64,000 nucleotides of DNA, from positions 496,001 through 560,000 of the forward strand of contig JAPDOI010000365.1 of NCBI GenBank assembly GCA_029168955.1, given 5' to 3'. The notes beneath the pieces are model-generated. The model was not told the origin of the DNA and ran no database searches. It saw nothing but the letters and a program-made list of their open reading frames with translations. Positions 44,264 through 56,496 of this stretch are shown in pieces; the first letter of the stretch is position 1; every line of letters starts with the position of its first letter. The translations under genes and the position numbers were made by a program. This stretch comes from Aplectana chamaeleonis. Taxonomy: Eukaryota; Nematoda; Chromadorea; Rhabditida; Cosmocercidae.

Positions 44264-46135
44264 GACCGACTTATTGTTGCTAACTTAGGACGGTCCTGTA
44301 CAGTTCTCCTTTGAACAATAAATTTGAATTATGAGTGTGAGGGCAGCATTCGCAAAAACAAAACCCTCTTTTTCTTATTCACTCTCCAAAAAGGCAGCTA
44401 TGAAAAGTTGTTGAGGTAGCGAAACTAATCGTAGACTCCCACGGCCTGCACCAGGGGTGGTAGTAAACCGGCCAAATTATGATGTGAACTAAGACCTTTA
44501 ACATCGATGTCAATTATGAGATTATTAGTTAAGACAAAAAAAACAGTGTTTTAATATTGCCAAGATAAGCTTCTGTGAAAATCCTAGAACTAAACTTCAA
44601 TGTTACTACCCGTTACCAATGATTTTATCCACTAGAAAACCCTCGATCGCCAACATTGACGTTCGCCAAGTAATCAGCGCTCTCCACAGGCCAGCGACGA
44701 GACACTGCGCCTATCGGGAGTGCGCTGGACGACGATGGTGGGTTCTCAGATAAAAACAGCCTACTTCCCGCCGACCAAGTCGGGTTAGAAGACTTCGCGC
44801 GGCCCCAATTCCGTGGGCGTGGCAAAGCGCCCCACTTCCCGCGGAGAGAGAGGTTTTCCCGTTTTCCCGCGGAGTGTCGGCGGGTGGTCGACTACTATCG
44901 GAGGGGTGCGCGCATGGGTACAAAGAACACATCTGTCCCGTCTCGTCTTTTTTTCGCGTTTGCATCATTGTCTTGATTTCCCTTAATTTACATATGTATT
45001 TGTTTTTCTAGCTTGTTTCAGTTAAGAATATATTACATTTCAATTATCGTGAATATTGCTCTTATATTTGCTGCTGTTTTTTGTTTGTTTCACGTGCACC
45101 TGATGTTATCTGATATATAGGTCTGTTTTTTTGCAGGTTGCTCTCCAAACTATACAAACCTTAAAAACTCAAGCCGCTGATGCCGCTATTTCCGTTATTT
45201 TTATGGACATTTCACTGTGGGCGCCATTTTCAGGATTTTGTCGTAAGTACTACATACTACCTTTTACTATTGGCATTAGGTAACGTGATGTCAGAGAACT
45301 CAAATTAAATGACACAGATGTAGTTGAAAATCACGGTAGAACCTCCAAACTTTTTTATTTGCTGTGGGATGAAATTGTCAGAAAAAGTTTCAGGGAATAT
45401 TGAATCAACCAGTAGAGTCTCATGCAAAGTAGGACTCCTTCCATACCTTCTACCAACTAAATCTTGTTAAGAGTAAGCGGAATGTTGTCTCAGACCTTGC
45501 CCAAGTTTCAACACGTGTTGATGCAGCTCTGGAAAAAGCCAATCCGGAGTGTTGAATTTTCTGATTTTCCAGCAGTTGACCGTCTGACTATGAGTGCGCC
45601 TGAAAACGTGTCTGTGAGAGAGACATTACCTCGATGACTGTAAAAAGAACCTTTTTTTCTGGTCTTTTCATGTGCGTGTGCGGAGCGGAGGGGATGCGGA
45701 GGTAGCAGCATCGTCTGCACACGCACGCGTGATGAGTCATGGAAATTTCGTTTTCTTTCGGTTGATAAAAGCTTTGAAAAATCAATCGCTTCCCAAAACT
45801 CTAATATTTGCCGAAAAATCTCATGATATCAATCTCATGATAAATCCCAACATTTTTATTTGTGATTATTTCAATATTATTGCATGAGCAGCTGGAAGCA
45901 GGTCTACTGAAATGTGGGTGAGGTAACAAACGATTGCATAAAAGAACGGAGTCTCGACTGGACCGGATATTAAGTGTACTCATTAGAAACAAACACTTTT
46001 CTCCCTTTTGACGCGTCAAAATACTGTACTTGGTCAAAATGTGAATCGATTGTAGTGAGAATGTGGGGGGGGGGAGATGCAAGGTTTCGACTACTTGGTA
46101 TAATTTGCATCACCGTCGCCTCACATTTTGTGCAC
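44264..46135. other. Intronic sequence before MITE copy F
   Basis: No confident exon. A GC-rich patch at 44,640-44,960 and a GCGGAGCGGAGGGGATGCGG word near 45,681 (like the inverse of the 43,033 and 51,868 MITE interiors) suggest eroded repeats. A weak exon-like piece at 45,137-45,242 is discussed among the rejected items. Confidence 0.4.
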
Positions 46136-46139
46136 TTAA

Positions 46140-46735
46140 AGGCAGTGTTCACGATGAAAACCATATTTGGGTTTTTGATGTTTTCGTGTTGTACTATCCC
46201 TATAGTGACTAACGGTAGCAAAACGCCCCCTCAAAAACGTCAACTTTTTGAGAAAAACCCATTTTTAGAAAGTTCATAGCAAATTTGAATTTCGCGCCGG
46301 CATCAACTTGTGATAGTTGCGCAGAGAATGCAAGGAACAGTCTTACGCTTCGTTCCTTGGCGCAGCGTTGGAAGCAATTCATCGAGGATGCCGCTCAACT
46401 ACGACTTCAGCGAAATTAAAATGGGCTACCCACCTGCTGCGTCCAGTGCTGCCGGCTGCTTTCGATCGATGCCGAATTCGAAATCGACTGGCGTGTGTAT
46501 TGCGCCCTACGACGCGTCAAGGCACGCCCGCCGTCGGCAACCCAAGAGGTTTGTTCCTTGTAACAACGGGCCGACCCCAAGGTCGGCCCCCAAACCCAGG
46601 AAGCCATTTTGAGGTAAGCGAATCTCCAGTCAGAGACGGTTTTGTAACTCCAAACTTTCTGAGTGACATTGTCATGGCCCACTAGTCCGAATGAACGCAT
46701 AAACCCAAATTCGGTTTTCATCGTGGACGATGCCT
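46140..46735. mobile_element. TTAA-bounded MITE, copy F
   Basis: TTAA (46,136-46,139) then AGGCAGTGTTCACGATGA; right end TCATCGTGGACGATGCCT then TTAA (46,736-46,739). 596 bp. Internal inverse pair AAAACCATATTTGGGTTT and AAACCCAAATTCGGTTTT near the ends supports a foldback. Overlapping frames on both strands are not genes. Confidence 0.85.
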
Positions 46736-46739
46736 TTAA

Positions 46740-48611
46740 GGAATTTTGTTGGATGTCTGAAATCAAATTTTGTAATGTGCTGCCCTAATCGCAGCGAAAT
46801 TCCGGTCCATAGTTGCAGACAACCGCAGTTGCAGCTACCCAGCACAATCATCATAGCGATACGTGCTGCAACAGCGGAACAGATTTTTGCTCCGATAAGG
46901 AAAGTATGTATCTACATATCCTCTGGTTCCAAGCCCAACTTACTCTGTGGCGCGCAGACGCACGTTATGAACGGAAATAAATTTTACTCGTAAACAGAGG
47001 ATATATACACATACAGTAGAGAACTGAGCTCTGTCGCGTGTTCAACTCGAGCGAATTTCAGGGCAACATTTTTTTAGAAGTGTAGGAATTCAGCTTCCTG
47101 CTAACATATAACGCGTTGTAAGATGAAATAACTGTGTAGAAAATTTTCTTTCTTGGCTCAAGATGTATTAGAATCTTCCATTCAATGATAATGATGCACT
47201 GAAATTTCAGGAAACGTGTGCAGCGGCAGATTTGACAACAGATTATTTCAATGGCTTTATCCTACTATTGTAAATGTTGTTCAACCTCATGACTGTCATC
47301 TAAAACATCCTTTATCGTTCAATCAGTAGGTTTTCAGAAAAATGTATTCAGAAAATTCTCTCGCTTTCCTAGGCGAGCTAAGTAAGCTGCGCCCCGGTCG
47401 ATCATGAAAAACATGAAGCCTAGCTTTCTCAGATTATCCCGGAAGGAGTAAGCAGCGGAGTGGTCGGTCGTGGCAAAACACAATAACGATAAAAAGATAC
47501 TGACATGATAAACCCGATAAACCTTCTCTCGACCGACTCAAAATGAGAGAGATAGGTTACAGCGGTGATAACTTTTCAATATGGCTGACCGCTCTCCACT
47601 GGGTACCCCGACGGGCTCGATTCTTCCGTGAAGAACTGTATCTGCACATTTTGGACGTTACACCGTATTTCGCACCTATTACTGATGAGCTTGTTATGCA
47701 GTTGCTCCTAATTTTGTTTTGCGGAAGCTTTTATTGCTCTGATAGTGGTAATGTAATGTTGTTTTCGTGGCATAAAGCTTTTGGTGTCCAAGTTATATGA
47801 TTATGATGAAAACCTATTCCTTTAGTGGTTTGCACCATCGTGACTGTGGTTTCTTTTTCAAAATATCCATGTACGTCGGCCAGTGGTGAAACGCTGGAGT
47901 AGCTGGAGACTAGGGAACGATAGGCAGAAGGGATCTGTCACGAAGAGTTCATTCTCTCTTGTTCACTGATTTGTCTCTAAACGACACGAACTTGGGTGGC
48001 AAAAAAACATCCGGTAAATGTCGGCGCTATTTGACTACCGGGTGAACGCGAATGAAACGGTGGCGAAATATTTCACACTCAACAGAGAGAGAGAGAACCG
48101 AGATGTGCCGATGAGATGGCAGCAGAATGAAGGTAAAGCGGAATGGAAAATTATCAGTTTCAATGCCTACAAAATGCCTTTATAGAACGGGCTAAATACC
48201 TGTAGAACTGCCGCGAAATGCACTCAAATAGCTGTTTAACTTGCCGAAAACTGTACACATAGGGTCCGTCAAAGGTATGATAATTGTCGGATGGACTGCC
48301 GCAGAATGCTGGCAAACAGTTTGCTAAACGGCTGCAAAGTGGTGAATTAATTTGCGCGGGCAGTCGAAGGAACAGCGTTGCCGACTGTCCGCGGTCGATC
48401 TACTGACCTCCCGCGGGAAGGGTTACGGGACGTCGGCTAATGGTACCGCGGTAAGTGAGCTGTCTGTATCTGAGTTAGAGCAAAAAGTCCTCTCGAGTAC
48501 TTTTCACTGGAACCCGCCAACTCCCAGTTCCCCGTCCATTATCACCGATGCCGTAAATGGGCCAAGAACGGTCCAAATACACGTCAATTCCCACACGACT
48601 AGGTGCACCAT
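46740..48611. other. Intronic sequence, nothing firm
   Basis: Short frames without family resemblance. A possible open stretch at 48,352-48,450 ends at a good GTAAGT donor but does not fit the phases of the neighbouring receptor exons. Confidence 0.4.
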
Positions 48612-49880
48612 TAGGCCTAGTGCATACTTCGTCGTGGGTGCGACGGATGTCGCCGCGACAGAGAGTGCTCAACGACGTGATTGGAGATCGGCCGGTCGCC
48701 AGCAAATGGAGATGACGCAATAATGCATCTACGACCAAATACACACTATTTTCTTGACAGTGTGTTTTTTTCATCTCCTCTAAATAATAGGGTCTAATCA
48801 TTTATAATCCAATACAGGCTCATTTGTAGGTGATTGACACGTAGCTGTAATTCATTTTCGTCCTCTCCCTTTTGAACAGATTACTCAATATGTGAGGGGA
48901 TTTTGTTCAATTTCAGATTTGACTTAAACTTCACCTCTGGAGACTTTTAAGGCAGTGATCATTGATGAGATACTTCTTTCGAAATTCCAAAATCACGTAA
49001 GGTGGCTGAGTGACGTTTTACACACCGTAAAGATCGCGATTTATAAAAAATCATAAGCCGATGGTGAATTGCATAGTGATCAGCACCCAAAAAGACTCAT
49101 TCTAGGAAAGGTTGCACCCCTAAATCTAGAACATTTACCCACCGACTTAGATATATGTAAGTATCGGCGTGATCCTATCACAACCTTTTGGAAGCGCTCA
49201 ACAAATCTGAGACTTGGGTTGACCGCCCAGATCAGCCGTGGCAGAAGTTCGAGCGGAAAAATTTCAATGGAATTTCAAAAAGTGGAATAGCGCCAGTCTC
49301 TGTAAATTTCGAAGTCATTTTTCCATTTTCGTGATATTTGTTCTCGAAATAGTGTCTCTCTCTATGATTATCAATGCGAACATAATTTCGGACAAGAAGT
49401 AGTGAGTGCATTGCAATAAAAATCATTAAAAAAGAAAATGTGAAATGATAGAAATAATGAAGAAATTCATTTCATGACAGTATTCAGGGAAAATGAAAAC
49501 CTCCGATTGGCCGATCTTCGATATATAATCTACGCGAACTGTCGATTAGAACACATAACAAACGAATTCGAGGCCATTTTCCAACCAAAAATTGTTGAAA
49601 CAAACGTATTATTGCCTTCCAGGACGGATCTCTGGCGTTTAGGTCGCGGTGTCGTAGTGCCGTGCACGGCGACACGACACACCATCCAGATGGCGCTAAA
49701 CAGCGCGCACATTGAGGAAAAGTGTAGATTGGCCGCGACGCAGGTACGACACGACGCATCGGCCGCGCGCGACGACTGTCAGTGCTAGGCGCGATCGATC
49801 ACTGCGCTGGGCGCGGCCGGTTGGATCAGTTCCTACACCGCGACCCCGTCGCCGCGACGCAAGTATGCACTAGGCCTTAG
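48612..49880. mobile_element. Possible element with TAGGCCTAGTGCATACTT ends
   Basis: TAGGCCTAGTGCATACTTCG at 48,612 is nearly the inverse of CGCAAGTATGCACTAGGCC at 49,861-49,879. GC-rich words such as GTCGCCGCGAC follow inside each end. The two ends may bound one 1.27-kb element or belong to separate small MITEs. A TTTTAAGGCAGTGATCA half-site near 48,946 may be an old TTAA-family end. Confidence 0.4.
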
Positions 49881-51161
49881 TGATGTGCAGTGATAGCGCG
49901 ATCAATAGTGAGTATTGCCTTCCGTTGATTGATAAACGAAGGGCAATCCAGCTGACTGCTCTCTTTGATTCTGTTTTTGTCCATCTCTTTATGTTCACGA
50001 TTTTATTCTTAATCTTTTTGGCTCAAATGATTACTGCGAAATTAGGTGAAGCTGGTCGAGAAAGCTGTAAGAAGAATAGCGGGAATAATTAAAATCCACT
50101 GAAAGATAAACTTGAAAGCTCCATTTTTCGCATTTTGAGACGACCTTGGATTTTTTCGTCTGTGTTTATGTGCTTGGTATTCATTTCTTTCGTGACTCTG
50201 TTATTTTTGTGATTATTCAAATAAATTTGAAAAACTTGAATATTCAATACGTTGGATGGAGAAAATCAAATGTTTTTTTTTCAAAACTCGATATCCATTC
50301 GGCATTGCGTGTTATTCCGTTTTCCAAATATCCGTTTTTAGAATCGTAGAAGGATTTTTATTACTCGACCAACTGCAGGGCATAACATTCCAACGTCCAA
50401 GGGCCGGAAAAGCTGTGCAACAGTTGCAGTCAAGTGTTCGGAAACAATTCGAAAACTTACATGGATACTTGTGAGATATTTGCGGATAATTCGAATCGAG
50501 TGGAAGAAATGTTCTCGAGTTTATTCATCCATTCGAAACATTCAAGTGGTCTCACCCGAAATTGTTAAATCATTCGCGATATACGAAAAAATCATTAATC
50601 CTTGGATTTTCGGAAGAAATTGTTGCAATTATTCACTCAATCGAGGTGGTCTAAAAATGCTATACTCGTATCATTCATTCATTGCAAACTAGCGTCGAAT
50701 GCCTAGTCTGTTAGATTCTGTACGTTGCTCGCACTCGAATATTGGCGATCGCCTTTTCGACCTATCAAGTAAGGACTATTGAATCTCCCTGAATAAATGA
50801 GAAAACCAGATATCTTCTCTCATACTCGATTCGAATGAATATTCGGAAATTTCGTATCAATGCCCTTGTGAATTTTTGAATAATTTCCAAATAGTTCACC
50901 AATGCTGGTAGAAATTTTTCCCTGCTACTATATGTATATTCGAATGCCATAAGTTGGTCGAATTTTCGAAAATTAAATGCTACGACTATGAATAGGACAG
51001 GTATTTGGAAAACCGATTAGTTGGAAATGCCGAATGAACCGAATATTGGAAAAACACTTGATATGATTTCCTCAATGAATCGAATATTAGAATCAGTGGA
51101 ATATTATTCAAACAATTACTCGATTCTGTCCCAAGACTGGTACCTACTTTCCCTGCCTTGA
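49881..51161. other. Intronic sequence with weak TTCGAA-type repeats
   Basis: Words such as TCGAATATTCG, CATTCGAAACATTC and GAATCGAATATT recur from about 50,430 to 51,130, a decayed version of the tract at 16,986-17,985. No gene seen. Confidence 0.45.
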
Positions 51162-51286
51162 GGCCGGGATCACACTTTCCGCGATCGACGTCGGCGACTG
51201 TGCATATCACGCATATTAGATTTTCGGTTGATACTAATGGTAAACATTGAGTCGCGTCGCTCGTCGGGGTATGTATGATCCCGGCC
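51162..51286. mobile_element. 125-bp MITE with GGCCGGGATCA ends
   Basis: GAGGCCGGGATCACACTTTCC at the left pairs with GGTATGTATGATCCCGGCCT at the right. Compact, non-coding, with GCGATCGACGTCGGCGAC inside. Confidence 0.8.
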
Positions 51287-51867
51287 TAATCTGGTGGATG
51301 CGAAAACCGGGAAGAGGAAAAAGTTGCAGTATTTTTGATTGTGTTTATGAGGAAATTATCAATCATACTTGAAAAAAGTAGGATGTCATGGCAAAAGTTA
51401 GTAACAAACTGTAGAAAAACTGACAAAGTCGAAAAAAAAAACGGAAAAATCCAAAGGTAATTTTTCATGGAAAATCTAAATTTTGGATCCTATCTTCCAG
51501 CGGATTCTCGTACGGCTATTCCTCTGACGGATTTAAGGGCCAGTCCTACTCGAATTCGCAACTCTAGCTAGTGTAGAATGAAAACAAAAATCCGGAACGT
51601 ATATCAGGAGAGGTACACAAACAAAGAGCAGTCAGAGGGAAAGTAATCTACTTCACGAAGCAATCAACAAAAACACGGCTACCATCTATTAGGAGGAAGT
51701 GTGCTTTTCAGGATGGTTGAAACGTTTAGTGAACACGGGAAAAACGATTGCCTTATCGTTGAAAACGATGATCTTTGCTGTTATCAGGATCATAGCTGAT
51801 ATCCCTGTCGAGAATGTGTTAATCGTTAATGTAAGACACAAGTTTCAATAGCCTTATCCTCTGTTCC
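51287..51867. other. Intronic sequence, nothing recognised
   Basis: AT-rich, no exon or repeat recognised. Confidence 0.4.
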
Positions 51868-51998
51868 CGGGCGTGATTTATTTCCGTTCGTCGCGTGCGT
51901 CTGCGTGCTTGCGCTGCGTCTCCTTCTCTCCACAATTTCTCGCTGTCTCTACCCTCGCTCCGCACAGGCGCGCGAGGGAACAGAGTAAATCATGCTCG
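51868..51998. mobile_element. Short MITE related to 43,033-43,163
   Basis: GGGCGTGATTTATTTCCGTTC at the left pairs imperfectly with GGAACAGAGTAAATCATGCTC at the right. The interior CTCGCTGTCTCTACCCTCGC and CGCACAGGCGCGCG matches the interior of the element at 43,033. Confidence 0.6.
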
Positions 51999-52862
51999 GA
52001 ACCAGAGGAGAGAAAGCCTCTCGATGGTCTGACACCTCGTGGTTGCGTGGCGCAGCACGATGTCGCGCTGTTGCCTTCAGCGAGGTGATGGGAACGCCCC
52101 CGTACACTCCAGTTTTGCACAAGCGTGTGCAATGGTTTGAGCTGTCACGCACTTCTTGTAGCTGCCCTTCGTCGACATATGGTGCAGAGCGATGTCTCGC
52201 TGTCATTGAATAGTTGTTCGCGAGTTCATCACCGACGGCTACTTTTGCAAACGAATATTATGAGACAGATGCCAATTGGATTGAAGGTTACATCAATGTC
52301 TCGAGCATCAATTCCTCCAGACATGATCGCGGTTTCGAACTCTCAGTTCTGGCTAGTTTACTACCACCCCAGATCGCTTACGCTTTGGAAGCGTCAAAAG
52401 CGGGCGAAAATTACCGTTTTTGAGGAATCCTGAGCTTCCAGCAGCGTCGGACCCCGCCTAAAACGTAGGGCTCCGTCCCCTTTTCTGCGAAGCATCGCTT
52501 CGCGCACGCCCACGCGATGCGCTCGCAAAAATTTTGCTCCCAAATGGAGGGTATGTACTCTACTTATGAGTAATCGGTTTGATGTCGGCTGAAAAAGTCG
52601 GTATCGAGTCAATCGAAGATATGGTTATTCAAAATTGACAATCTAGAATTAGTTGAGATCTCGTCTTTTCCAAATTGTTGGTCGGACATTACTGGTCGGC
52701 GACCTTGTATTGCCCGAGTGCGGTTCTGGCTCATTTCTGGCGTTTCCAACGAAGTTGGCGTTGTGGTAGACGCCATTCGCGTCATTTCAAGTTGATATAT
52801 CCAGCACGTTTACTGACGTGCTTGTTGCATCTAACGTAACTTCTCTTATCATCATAATTTAG
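51999..52862. other. Intron end before nAChR exon 10
   Basis: Overlapping unrecognised frames at 52,000-52,620; no family resemblance. Ends with the acceptor ATAATTTAG at 52,854-52,862. Confidence 0.4.
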
Positions 52863-52959
52863 AATGCTTCCAGGAGACTCTTCAAAGGTTTCTATCTGTT
52901 CGAACAATATGATGAGACGGTTATCAGTTCGTGTCGCTATGGACGATATGCGAAATGAG
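52863..52959 (+). CDS. Probable nAChR exon 10: M3-M4 loop
   Basis: After ATAATTTAG and one base, the frame reads MLPGDSSKVSICSNNMMRRL then SVRVAMDDMRNE and stops at a GTGAAT donor in phase 0. The serine-rich, basic composition suits the cytoplasmic loop, which is poorly conserved, so the call rests on splice sites and agreement with the next exons. Its entry phase needs two bases from a preceding exon, and exon 9 as corrected leaves one, so an unseen exon probably lies between. Confidence 0.5.
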
Positions 52960-53598
52960 GTGAATTTCGTTCCGTCCAGAGAAAATCAGGAGCCCTTTCT
53001 TCCAGCTTGAAAGAAGGAAAAGAGAATTGGCCTTGAAATTTCTCTTACATGATTTGAGGCAACTGTGAGGAACGTCGGAAAAAATATAACGGAAACCCGA
53101 ATTCCTCTGCTCCGGTATCATGTACTTCTGGAAACAGAAAAATACGCTCATGATGATACTCATGCGGTGAAGCATGCTCATTCTGAGGGCAGGTCCTGGC
53201 GTCGTGGCCCCACCTGTGTTTAAAGATTCATGCAGAAGTGACGCTAAAACGTGATTAGGGGTTTGTGAATCGGAACTGTCACTGACGTTCTGTTAAATGG
53301 TTGTTCTTCTTTGAATTATAAATGTTTTGGATTAAGTTGTTCTTCTTCTTCCAATTTCACAACAAACACAGACAAATAGCGCTTCTGGGAGGGGTCCGAG
53401 AAAATCGCCAAAAATTTGACCTATTCACGCTTCTGGGAGGGGTCTGAAAGAATCGCCAAAAGTTTGCTTCTGGAGGGGGGGTCTGAGTAAATTTAGCCTC
53501 GTCCACACCTCGTGCCGAACCCTGACAGCGGTAACGCCCGCTCTCACGACGTATGGATGCTGCCTCAGAGGAACAATAGTTACTTTTCTCAATTTCAG

Positions 53599-53652
53599 AT
53601 CATTAACGAGATGGGACCCGATCTGCTGAACGGTGGTAGCGCTGCTTCTGAA
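53599..53652 (+). CDS. Probable nAChR exon 11: M3-M4 loop
   Basis: An 18-codon exon (IINEMGPDLLNGGSAASE) between TCAATTTCAG and GTATGT, phase 0 on both sides, in agreement with exons 10 and 12. Confidence 0.55.
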
Positions 53653-53704
53653 GTATGTTGACCTGAACATTCCAAGCTCTTCAATACAATTTTCCGAATT
53701 GCAG

Positions 53705-53833
53705 TCGATTCGCCGTGATTCGCTTCTACTCGATGTGCCACACACAGAAATCTCGGTAGATCGGAATGGGGTCACGAGGAAACGTCCACGACCCACAGAT
53801 GACCTGCAAGTCAAACTTCTCAAAACCTTACAG
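53705..53833 (+). CDS. Probable nAChR exon 12: end of M3-M4 loop
   Basis: A 43-codon exon, phase 0 on both sides, between CGAATTGCAG and GTTAGT; the preceding intron is 52 bp. It encodes SIRRDSLLLDVPHTEISVDR, then KRPRPTDDLQVKLLKTLQ. DDLQVKLL-type segments are usual just before the amphipathic MA helix and M4 of nicotinic subunits. The following exon with M4 is not found. Confidence 0.65.
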
Positions 53834-54635
53834 GTTAGTTGGTGCAGGAAGGGGGGGGGGAAGGGAAGGGAGTTATGATCGAGCGAATGATTTCCGTTCC
53901 CCAGACTAGTGTCACAGCTTTCAGAACTGGATTTCACGGAATGCTAACCACATTGTAGCCGTGGTTATTGTGACTATGGCTAACACATGGGGTGCAAATG
54001 GATTGGTCGCAAACCGTCGTAAAAACGTAATTATCGTTTCGTGCGCGCCAAACAGTGAGAAGGTCTGGCAGATCAGAGCTAAGCAGCGCTATTGGTCGTC
54101 AAAGTAGCGTCGACCAATGGCGGTGAGAGTCTTTCTCTCTGATCTGCCCGCCCTTTTGCTGTTTGACGCCACGAGCCGACCACCCTCGTTTCGTGAATCC
54201 CAGCTCGCAAGCAGAATAACACAGATCATATAGGGGACACCGTGCGTAATTACCCCCGCCCGCAGTCTGCTAGCATGCGGCGCCATTGATCAATATAGGT
54301 AAGATCAATGGTGGACATCACAGGAAGCGCGACGCGGGCATTTAGCAACAAGGCAGCTACGCATGGGCAGGATGATACACTACCGCTTGTAGGATTTGGT
54401 CAAGATGCGCGAAGAAACGCGTCTCCAGCGTCGTTCTTCGATAACTTCCTCCAAAATCAACTTTCTCATGGCTAAAAATTCGTTAAAGGCTGCTCCAAGC
54501 TCAGGGGCGAGATGTGAGAATTCCACATAATTGTGAAATATACCTACCCTATACAACCCCTGCGAAGTGCCACCTCTCAATTCCTGCAGATAAGCGGAAC
54601 CCCCTCTGGGGAGCCCCCCTCGAGAAGCCCTTTTG
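53834..54635. other. No gene recognised after the last receptor exon
   Basis: A short inverted repeat (CAGATCAGAG...GCTATTGGTCG against CGACCAATGGC...CTCTGATCTG) lies at 54,070-54,147. No M4-like exon is present. Confidence 0.45.
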
Positions 54636-55290
54636 GCGCGCCCCTTTTACGATCTTTCGACCTGAACAGTGGCGAGATGAGCGATGGTTTCCTAACAATA
54701 GCTCCTTTCTTCCCTTCATTCTCAACTTCTCTGTTTACTCAGGTCAGCTCGCATACATCGGTTGCAAATGACGAAAGTTACAAGCCTCAGGACAACTCGT
54801 CCACCATGATTTTGTAGCTCATTTTTGAGGGCTATAACTCCGTTCCTAGGGGGTCTTGTACGATTCTAAAGACATCATTGGAATCTGCGTAGGACCGTAT
54901 TCAAGATAGGCAGAAAAACAGAAAAGCGATTTTGAGGTTGGACAGCCCAACCTCAGAGACGAAAGCTGAGATTTCCACATATTTGTGAATTAGACCCATT
55001 CTTATATAGCATCTGCCAAATGCGTGATCTCAATTCGTCCAAATAAGCGATATTTAAGTGATCACCACGGGCCAGACACCCTTCCTGATTTTCGAACTCA
55101 ATAGCGGCTTGTACCGGCGTGCGGGTCGGCCAAGCTGCTTGCATCGGCGGTGTGGGGGGACAGACCAGGCCGTCACGGTCTGGGGACATCTGCGACAGGA
55201 CTCTGCACGCTATGCTCGCTCTATACCGACACTGCCACTGCGGGTACAGTATGTACACACAAAGGCCCAAGCTCTGTTTGAGCTGACTCA
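54636..55290. repeat. Two abutting fragments of the MITE interior family
   Basis: 54,640-54,935 matches the interior of copies C and E (TTTACTCAGGTCAGCTCGC, CTCGTCCACCATG, GGGTCTTGTACGATTC, TTCAAGATAGGC). It ends at a hairpin GAGGTTGGACAGCCCAACCTC (54,933-54,953), after which 54,960-55,125 resembles the start of the element at 56,009. Confidence 0.65.
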
Positions 55291-56004
55291 TATTTTACCA
55301 CACAATACTCATCTAAGCAATACGTCACAAATACATCATATCGACTTCGGCGCCCTGGTTCGCGACTCCAAAGCGAAATAACACAAAATACACATGGGCT
55401 GTCGATTATATCGAATAAGGCCATAGCCTGCGGATATTACCGCCACACTTGTCTGTACCTCGCTACACAACAGAACACCAGATAGGTAAGATGCGCTTAA
55501 CCTCTCTTATTTACATAGTGCCTAATACGTCAGGTGCGGATCTCCTCCCGGCCACTAGGGTCGGACCTAAGTGGTGCCTTCGGACCGCTGCGTATCCTCC
55601 GCGTCACTTCGGTGGGACCTGCGTCACCGGGACTGCGGGGTGAAGGCAACTGCCCCCTGCGCCATTGTCCTCCCTTCGAACGTCTGCGTTATAGGCAGTA
55701 CGGTTAGCCCACCTGTTGACTTCGGGCTACTAGGCCTGTTGGAGACTGCGGCCGGATACTGCTTGGCCAGCGAGCTACGGCTCACGGGGCTGAACGAGAC
55801 GACCCATACGTGGTGGCAGGAGAGCTCGGACTCGACTGCGATGTTGAAGAAGGGCAGCCGCACGACGCACCTCACGACGAGACGAATGTTGGCAATCGAT
55901 GCGCGTGGCTCTGGTTGTCTGCGCCCTCTGCTTCTCTGCCACTTTCGAAATCATACCGCGCTAGCGTGCCGCCAGGCCCAGCGCCTGTGCACTCTGCCGG
56001 CCCT
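55291..56004. other. GC-richer sequence, nothing recognised
   Basis: Overlapping frames on both strands (55,571-56,008 plus, 55,624-55,875 minus) show no known family. Possibly part of a degraded retroelement, but there is no positive evidence. Confidence 0.35.
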
Positions 56005-56008
56005 TTAA

Positions 56009-56492
56009 AGGCACAGTACACCCTCGGATATGAATTTTGAGATTTTCATGTAATTGTGTAGAAGACCCCTCCTGTATAACACGTGCCAAATGCCAGATCT
56101 CATTTCCTCCAAGTAAGCAAGATATAAGCGACCACCGCAGGCCCGACCCCCTTTGCTCACCACCAAAGGCCCGACCCCCTAACGGATTTTAGAGCTCGAT
56201 AGCGGCTCGATGGATGGATGGATTCCAACAAGTCGTCGTTCTTTAGTCCATTACCGAACTGTCTCCTTATCCTGACTTTCTCTCACGCAGCGATTGCGAA
56301 TGAAGAGAAATACACGCCTGAGAAAACTTGTCCATCAATTTTTCACCCTCAGACTCTAAGCATCTTTGAAGAGCCATAACTTTGTTCAAAGGGGGTCCTG
56401 GACGATTTCAGAGATACCACTGTGATCAGCGTGTGACTCTCTCCAAGGTAACCATGAAATCTGAAAATTGATTTTTTGGGTGTCCTGTGCCT
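56009..56492. mobile_element. TTAA-bounded MITE, variant subfamily I
   Basis: TTAA (56,005-56,008) then AGGCACAGTACACCC; right end GGGTGTCCTGTGCCT then TTAA (56,493-56,496). 484 bp, the same length as copies A and B, with related interior (CATAACTTTGTTCAAAGGGGGTCCTGG), but with different terminal bases. Confidence 0.82.
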
Positions 56493-56496
56493 TTAA

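Noticed and set aside
45137..45242. Exon-like stretch with a good TTTTTGCAG acceptor and GTAAGT donor, reading VALQTIQTLKTQAADAAISV.
   Set aside because: It is open only in phase 0, while corrected exon 9 ends in phase 1, and the sequence does not resemble a receptor loop. It could be real only if the exon 9 frame is as written plus a compensating change.
48362..48450. Open stretch before a GTAAGT donor (SKEQRCRLSAVDLLTSRG).
   Set aside because: Phase 0 on both sides does not fit exons 9 and 10, and the DNA is GC-rich MITE-like sequence.
53929..54030. Possible M4 helix (NWISRNANHIVAVVIVTMAN).
   Set aside because: It lacks the DRL/F-containing M4 pattern, its hydrophobic run is short, and no donor or stop fits the family.
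55571..56008. 145-codon plus-strand frame.
   Set aside because: Unrecognised, overlapped by a minus-strand frame of similar quality, and runs into a MITE.
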